From Chloroflexota bacterium (GTDB lineage Bacteria; Chloroflexota; Limnocylindria; Limnocylindrales; CSP1-4): a stretch of DNA of 9,162 bases. This document shows positions 6,340-9,162 of this stretch, one piece after another. The stretch is taken from contig DAIERN010000043.1 of the NCBI GenBank assembly GCA_027346765.1, positions 1-9,162 on the forward strand, read 5' to 3'. The notes beneath the pieces are model-generated. The model had not been told where the DNA came from. It searched no databases and worked only from the letters and a program-made list of their open reading frames with translations. The stretch's first letter is position 1; every line of letters begins with the position of its first letter. The translations under genes and the position numbers were made by a program.

Positions 6340-7623
6340 CTAGTGGGCGCGCCACTGGAACAGGCCGCCGTTCTTGCCCTTCACCGCGGCACGGGCCGGG
6401 GCCATGCCCGCCTGGACCTGCTCACCGCTAACGACCGCCTTGGCCAGACGCACGACGTCCTCGCTGACCCGCGTCTGGCGCGCGGCGACGACGAACGGCA
6501 CGCCGCGGTTGAGGGCATACACGACGGTCCGGCCGTCGGACACCACGCTGTGGCTGATCTTCCGACCGATTGAGCTCTCGACGTCGTGCAGCCGGATGCC
6601 ATAGCCCGAGTCGGCCCGATTCAGCAGCAGCTGCACCTTGCCCTCGGGATAGCCCAGCTGCTCGACGAGTGCCAGGAACTGGCGAATGTTCTTGATGTTG
6701 GTGATCTCGAGCGTCAGCACCGTCAATACGACGTCGCTCTGGTCGAGGAAGGCGAGCGTCATGTCCTGGAGCAGCGGCGAGCAGTCGATGACGACGAGGT
6801 CATGGGTCATGCGCAGCGCGGCGATGATCTTGGTGACGTGGTCGGGGGTGATGAGCTCGGCCATTTCCGGGCTGGGTGGCGCCATCAGCACGCGCACGCC
6901 CGTGCTGTGGTCGATCAGCGTGGTCTCGAGCGTCTCGAGATCGCCGCCGGCCATCTCGCGCGCGAGGTCGGCGATTGACTGGTTCTTGGGATTGAGGTTG
7001 AGCAGCACCCCGACATCACCGAACTGGAGGCCACCGTCGACCAGGGCGACCTTCTTGCCCAGCTCCGTCTTGGCGGCAACCGCGAAGTTGACGGCGAGCG
7101 TGGTCCGGCCGACCCCACCCTTGGGTGAGAAGAACGTCACCACCTGGCCGTTGTGCGTGGGCTGGGCGGGCTGAACGTGACCGTCGGTGGCTGCCGCTGC
7201 GGGCCGGGCGCTGGCGACGCGGTCGAACTTCTGGCGCTCGCGCTGGTGGACCTGGCGGATCGAAGCCGCGAGCTCGTCACTGGAAAAGGGCTTGACCAGG
7301 AACTCGCGCGCCCCGGCCAGCATTGCCCGGCGCAGGTAGTCGGGCTCGCCCTGGACGCTCATCATGATGATCGCGGCCGTGGGCACGCGCACCGACAGCT
7401 GCTCGGCCGTCGCGAGACCGTCCATGCCGGGCATGTTGATGTCCAGCAGGAGCACGTCGACCGGGGTCTGCGTGGCCAGGCTGAGCGCTTCCTCGCCTGA
7501 GTCGACGCTCCCGGTCACCGTGATGTCGCTCTCGAAGCTGAGCAGCTTGGCCAGGTGATCGCGCGTCTCGGCGATGTCATCGACGATCACAACGCGAATC
7601 GGCTCGGCCCCGGTCGTGCTCAT
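6340..7623 (-). CDS. tadZ: TadZ/CpaE-type protein: response-regulator receiver domain fused to a ParA/MinD-like ATPase
   Basis: 427-aa protein. Residues 8-125 form a CheY-like receiver with the full phosphorylation set: acidic pair D15/D16, phospho-acceptor D61 (LLLDINMPGMDG), S89 and K111 (LVKPF). After a linker (about 133-158) comes a MinD/ParA-type domain with a deviant Walker A, SPKGGVGRTT (166-175), LVDGGLQFGDVGVLLNL (194-210) and Walker B-like VVIDCSP (277-283). The signature lysine K168 is kept, but the usual second P-loop lysine is arginine (R173). TadZ/CpaE proteins localise the Tad machine, often at a pole, and are thought to recruit TadA and other parts. Many known TadZ proteins have a degenerate receiver, so an intact one suggests control by phosphorylation; no histidine kinase is in the window. 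The ATG at 7623 has a GGGGAGGG ribosome site (complement of 7628-7635). It sits 20 bp after cpaB. Confidence 0.93.
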   Translation of the reverse strand: MSTTGAEPIRVVIVDDIAETRDHLAKLLSFESDITVTGSVDSGEEALSLATQTPVDVLLLDINMPGMDGLATAEQLSVRVPTAAIIMMSVQGEPDYLRRAMLAGAREFLVKPFSSDELAASIRQVHQRERQKFDRVASARPAAAATDGHVQPAQPTHNGQVVTFFSPKGGVGRTTLAVNFAVAAKTELGKKVALVDGGLQFGDVGVLLNLNPKNQSIADLAREMAGGDLETLETTLIDHSTGVRVLMAPPSPEMAELITPDHVTKIIAALRMTHDLVVIDCSPLLQDMTLAFLDQSDVVLTVLTLEITNIKNIRQFLALVEQLGYPEGKVQLLLNRADSGYGIRLHDVESSIGRKISHSVVSDGRTVVYALNRGVPFVVAARQTRVSEDVVRLAKAVVSGEQVQAGMAPARAAVKGKNGGLFQWRAH

Positions 7624-7643
7624 TTCACCCTCCCCAACGCCGG

Positions 7644-8489
7644 TCAGGGCGTGACCGGCGCGGGCGGCAGGACCCCGTAGTTATCGACCAGCCACTTGAG
7701 CGTGATGCCCGTGGTCGTGGTATCCGGCGCGGTCGCGTCGCCCGGTGCGCGGAGCACGAGGGAGACGTTGCCATCGAGCTGGGCGAAGCGCACGACCTCG
7801 GCTTGCTGCGGCGTGACGGCCAGCACAACCACCACATCCGGCTCGACCGCGACGGTGGTGTTCGCGTTGTTGGGATCGGTCGAGCGGACGTTCACTGCCA
7901 GGACCTGCACGTTCTGGACGACGACCTTGACCGTCGTGCTGTTCACGAATTCATCGATCGAGATGTAGGGCGTGGTGTCGACGGTGCCGTCCACCGTGGT
8001 GTGGCCGTAGTTGGGGTTGGCCAGGACCTGCGGGTTGAGCGCGTCGGTCTCACGCATCGAGATAAGGACATCGACACGATCACCGGGCGCCAGGAGCGCG
8101 CTCACCGAATCCACCTTGGTCAGTGGCACGGCGATCGCGCGCAGGCCCGGCTGGAGCGATTGCGCGATCTGCTGATCGAGCGTCGTCGCGAAGTCGTCGC
8201 TGGTCAGCGCCTGCCCGGCCGGGACCGTGCGGCGAACGATCTGGCCCACGAGCTCCTCGGGACGCTGGTAGGTGCCGGAGGCGTCGGCCTGGGCACGTGC
8301 TTGGGTAGTCAGCTTGTCGGCCGTGAGCTCGGTGCCCAGAGGCAGGTCGAGCGCAGCCACGACGACGTTCACGTCTTGCGGTGCGGGTGGCGCCTGGTTC
8401 TGGCCCATGTTGCCAAAGGCAAGCACGGACACGAATGCGACCACTGCCAGCCCCAAGCCGGCGATGAGCATGAATCGGTTGCGTTTCAA
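7644..8489 (-). CDS. cpaB: CpaB/RcpC Flp pilus assembly protein with SAF domain
   Basis: 281-aa predicted envelope protein. A single N-terminal membrane anchor (about 6-28) is followed by a proline-rich spacer (32-38). The SAF/antifreeze-like domain (about 40-100) contains VVVAALDLPLGTELTADKL and the VGQIVRRTVPAGQAL stretch. The RcpC/CpaB domain begins GLRAIAVPLTKVDSVSALLAPGDRVDVL (115-142) and runs to about 250; the rest is a threonine-rich tail. In diderms CpaB/RcpC works with the secretin in the periplasm; in monoderms its role is unclear. The TTG at 8489 is chosen as start because GGAGG (complement of 8498-8502) lies eight bases upstream and the protein then begins with KRNRF before the membrane helix. 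The frame also stays open to another TTG at 8555, which has no ribosome site and would include the palindrome at 8511-8524. Confidence 0.92.
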   Translation of the reverse strand: MKRNRFMLIAGLGLAVVAFVSVLAFGNMGQNQAPPAPQDVNVVVAALDLPLGTELTADKLTTQARAQADASGTYQRPEELVGQIVRRTVPAGQALTSDDFATTLDQQIAQSLQPGLRAIAVPLTKVDSVSALLAPGDRVDVLISMRETDALNPQVLANPNYGHTTVDGTVDTTPYISIDEFVNSTTVKVVVQNVQVLAVNVRSTDPNNANTTVAVEPDVVVVLAVTPQQAEVVRFAQLDGNVSLVLRAPGDATAPDTTTTGITLKWLVDNYGVLPPAPVTP

Positions 8490-8497
8490 GGTTGCCG

Positions 8498-8502
8498 CCT
8501 CC
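8498..8502 (-). promoter_or_regulatory. Ribosome binding site that fixes a TTG start for cpaB
   Basis: GGAGG on the - strand, eight bases ahead of the TTG at 8489-8487. It is a near-perfect Shine-Dalgarno match and no ATG or GTG start is as well placed, which argues for a rare start codon in this gene. Confidence 0.7.
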
Positions 8503-8510
8503 ACGGTCGT

Positions 8511-8524
8511 TTGACAGGTGTCAA
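8511..8524. promoter_or_regulatory. 14-bp palindrome ahead of cpaB, candidate operator
   Basis: TTGACAGGTGTCAA is a perfect 6-2-6 inverted repeat located 21-34 bases upstream of the cpaB TTG start. The half-site TTGACA looks like a -35 box, but no acceptable -10 box follows at 16-18 bases on either strand, so a promoter call is not supported. A dimeric repressor or activator site within the flp-cpaB gap is possible. A single 14-bp palindrome can arise by chance. Confidence 0.35.
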
Positions 8525-8589
8525 CGACTCTAGAAGTGGTGCAGAGGGGTCCCAATCACACCAATGGGCTAGGACCATGGGCCGCTCGT

Positions 8590-8645
8590 GCACAAATAGA
8601 AGAGCGCCAGCTGGTCCGTTGAGGAGGGTTGGACCAGTGGCGCTC
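8590..8645 (-). terminator. Rho-independent terminator/attenuator after Flp pilin gene 1
   Basis: On the - strand, GAGCGCCA (8645-8638) and CTGGTCC (8637-8631) pair with GGACCAG (8617-8611) and TGGCGCTC (8609-8602). This gives a 15-bp stem with one bulged base and a 13-nt loop. The U-rich tail TTCTATTTGTG follows immediately. The hairpin starts 22 bp after the pilin stop and stands between it and the rest of the Tad operon. It probably ends most pilin transcripts while letting some read through to cpaB. Confidence 0.75.
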
Positions 8646-8667
8646 CCAGGGCGGACCGTCGCCCTGA

Positions 8668-8835
8668 TCACATGCTGTTGCCCAGCGACGAGAGCATGTC
8701 GTTGATCGACCCGCCCATGAACGTCACTGCGACGATTGATGCGATGGCGACGAGCGCCAGGATGAGTGCGTACTCGGCGAGCCCCTGTCCAGCCTGCGCA
8801 CGTCGACGCAGCGCACGGCCAATTGCGTTTCTCAC
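8668..8835 (-). CDS. flp: Flp/Fap-type IVb pilin (pilin 1)
   Basis: 55-aa prepilin, the normal size for Flp pilins. It has a basic leader (MRNAIGRALRRRAQAG), then the type IVb processing motif G/xxxxEY: cleavage is expected after G16, giving a mature 39-residue protein beginning QGLAEYAL with E21 and Y22 at the conserved places. A single hydrophobic helix (about 22-42) and a short polar C terminus follow. The subunit is processed by a prepilin peptidase not found in this window, then polymerised by TadA with TadB/TadC. The GTG at 8835 is preferred because of a GAGGA ribosome site eight bases upstream; the frame is open to about 8973, but the extra 46 residues have no pilin character and cross a probable terminator. 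A related pilin gene lies just upstream. Confidence 0.92.
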   Translation of the reverse strand: MRNAIGRALRRRAQAGQGLAEYALILALVAIASIVAVTFMGGSINDMLSSLGNSM

Positions 8836-8843
8836 GTCAGCGA

Positions 8844-8848
8844 TCCTC
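8844..8848 (-). promoter_or_regulatory. Ribosome binding site that fixes the GTG start of Flp pilin 1
   Basis: GAGGA on the - strand, eight bases before the GTG at 8835-8833. It supports the short 55-aa pilin over the 101-aa open frame. Confidence 0.65.
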
Positions 8849-8861
8849 GAATAAGTGCGGT

Positions 8862-8880
8862 CATCGCAATAGGCGCGATG
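8862..8880. promoter_or_regulatory. Inverted repeat in the leader of Flp pilin 1
   Basis: CATCGC (8862-8867) and GCGATG (8875-8880) form a perfect 6-bp inverted repeat around a 7-base AT-richer spacer, 27 bases upstream of the pilin GTG. It could be an operator or a 5' leader hairpin that stabilises the pilin mRNA. No confident -35/-10 pair was found in 8836-8910, although a promoter is expected here because the previous terminator lies at 8911-8939. Confidence 0.3.
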
Positions 8881-8910
8881 TGAGCCGACTCTCGCCCAGC
8901 GGTCAGGCGC

Positions 8911-8939
8911 TCGAAATAGGAAAGCCGTACTCAACGGCT
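8911..8939 (-). terminator. Rho-independent terminator after Flp pilin gene 2
   Basis: On the - strand, AGCCGT (8939-8934), a five-base loop TGAGT and ACGGCT (8928-8923) form a perfect 6-bp stem followed by the U-rich TTCCTATTTCGA. It lies 85 bp after the stop of the upstream pilin gene. The tail resembles that of the terminator after pilin 1 (TTCTATTTG). The stem is short, so some read-through is likely. Confidence 0.6.
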
Positions 8940-8965
8940 GGGAGTGCTGCCGAATCGCGCACGCA

Positions 8966-9005
8966 GGCGCCACACGAGTTGGTGCGCCGATGCGCCGCCC
9001 GGCGC
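8966..9005 (-). other. Two GC-rich hairpins in the 3' untranslated region of Flp pilin gene 2
   Basis: GCGCCG-CC-CGGCGC (8992-9005) is a perfect inverted repeat starting 19 bp after the pilin 2 stop. GGCGC-c-AC (8966-8973) pairs with GTGCGCC (8982-8988), a 7-bp stem with one bulge. Neither is followed by a U-tract, so they are not ordinary terminators. They could protect the pilin 2 mRNA 3' end or pause polymerase ahead of the terminator at 8911-8939. Confidence 0.35.
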
Positions 9006-9024
9006 GGCTGAGGGACCGCTCGGG

Positions 9025-9162
9025 CTAGCCGCCGTTGATCTGATTGGCGACGATCGACAGGATGTCGTTGATCTGCGTGCCGAAGAACGTCAGCGCGACC
9101 AGGGCGACGATGACGATCAGCGCGACGATCAGCGCGTACTCGGCCAGGCTCTGGCCACGCGA
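9025..9162 (-). CDS. flp: Flp/Fap-type IVb pilin (pilin 2), N terminus cut by the right edge
   Basis: 45 codons plus a TAG stop at 9027-9025 are visible. They read SRGQSLAEYAL followed by a long valine/isoleucine-rich helix and the tail FFGTQINDILSIVANQINGG. The G/xxxxEY prepilin cleavage motif is complete (G/QSLAEY), so the entire mature region (about 42 residues) is inside the window and only the leader peptide is missing. It aligns with pilin 1 across the helix and the IND-I/M-LS segment, so the two are tandem paralogues. It is the most upstream Tad gene seen and its promoter lies outside the window. Confidence 0.88.
   Translation of the reverse strand, partial: SRGQSLAEYALIVALIVIVALVALTFFGTQINDILSIVANQINGG

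Noticed and set aside
8511..8540. Sigma-70 type promoter based on TTGACA at the palindrome
   Set aside because: No credible -10 hexamer at 16-18 bases on either strand, so only a palindrome is reported.
7803..8705. + strand open frame (300 codons) opposite cpaB and the intergenic region
   Set aside because: Low-complexity, charged shadow sequence with no domain. It crosses the terminator and palindrome that belong to the - strand units.
8836..8973. N-terminal extension of Flp pilin 1 to 101 residues
   Set aside because: The extra 46 residues have no pilin features and cross a probable terminator. The GTG at 8835 has a ribosome site and yields a standard prepilin leader.

Overview
The window looks like chromosomal DNA from a GC-rich bacterium. 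The gene content fits an environmental Chloroflexota lineage best: a Tad/Flp pilus operon with a receiver-domain TadZ/CpaE, a CpaB, and no outer-membrane secretin in the stretch seen. That placement is inference from protein style and gene order. A GC-rich actinobacterium is the main alternative.

Left part (1-2516): a comF-type gene reads leftward off the window edge. Diverging from it are two consecutive + strand genes for multi-pass membrane proteins of the GT87/DUF2029 glycosyltransferase type (298-1455 and 1458-2516). They are 2 bp apart and probably form one transcription unit. The intergenic leader between comF and the first of them (201-297) holds a nested inverted repeat.

Right part (2521-9162, all - strand): read in the direction of transcription, this is a Tad (tight adherence, type IVb/Flp pilus) locus. 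The order is a second Flp pilin cut by the right edge, Flp pilin 1, CpaB/RcpC, TadZ/CpaE (receiver plus ParA/MinD-like ATPase), TadA/CpaF ATPase, TadB, TadC, and a DUF192 protein. From cpaB to duf192 the gaps are 20, 13, 2, 2 and 22 bp, a typical operon. Each pilin gene is instead followed by its own hairpin-plus-U-rich terminator, so pilin transcripts can be made in excess of the machinery transcript. The last Tad gene converges on the glycosyltransferase pair with only 4 bp between stop codons.

Expected working: Flp prepilins are cut after a glycine by a prepilin peptidase, which is not in this window. TadA powers assembly through the inner-membrane platform TadB/TadC, TadZ positions the machine at the pole or membrane, and CpaB is an envelope-side partner. 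No secretin (RcpA/CpaC), TadE/F or prepilin peptidase is present here. Either they lie beyond the right edge or elsewhere, or the organism is monoderm and lacks the secretin. I saw no tRNA, rRNA, CRISPR array or insertion sequence. The locus is a recognisable system with some unusual details rather than a clearly new system.
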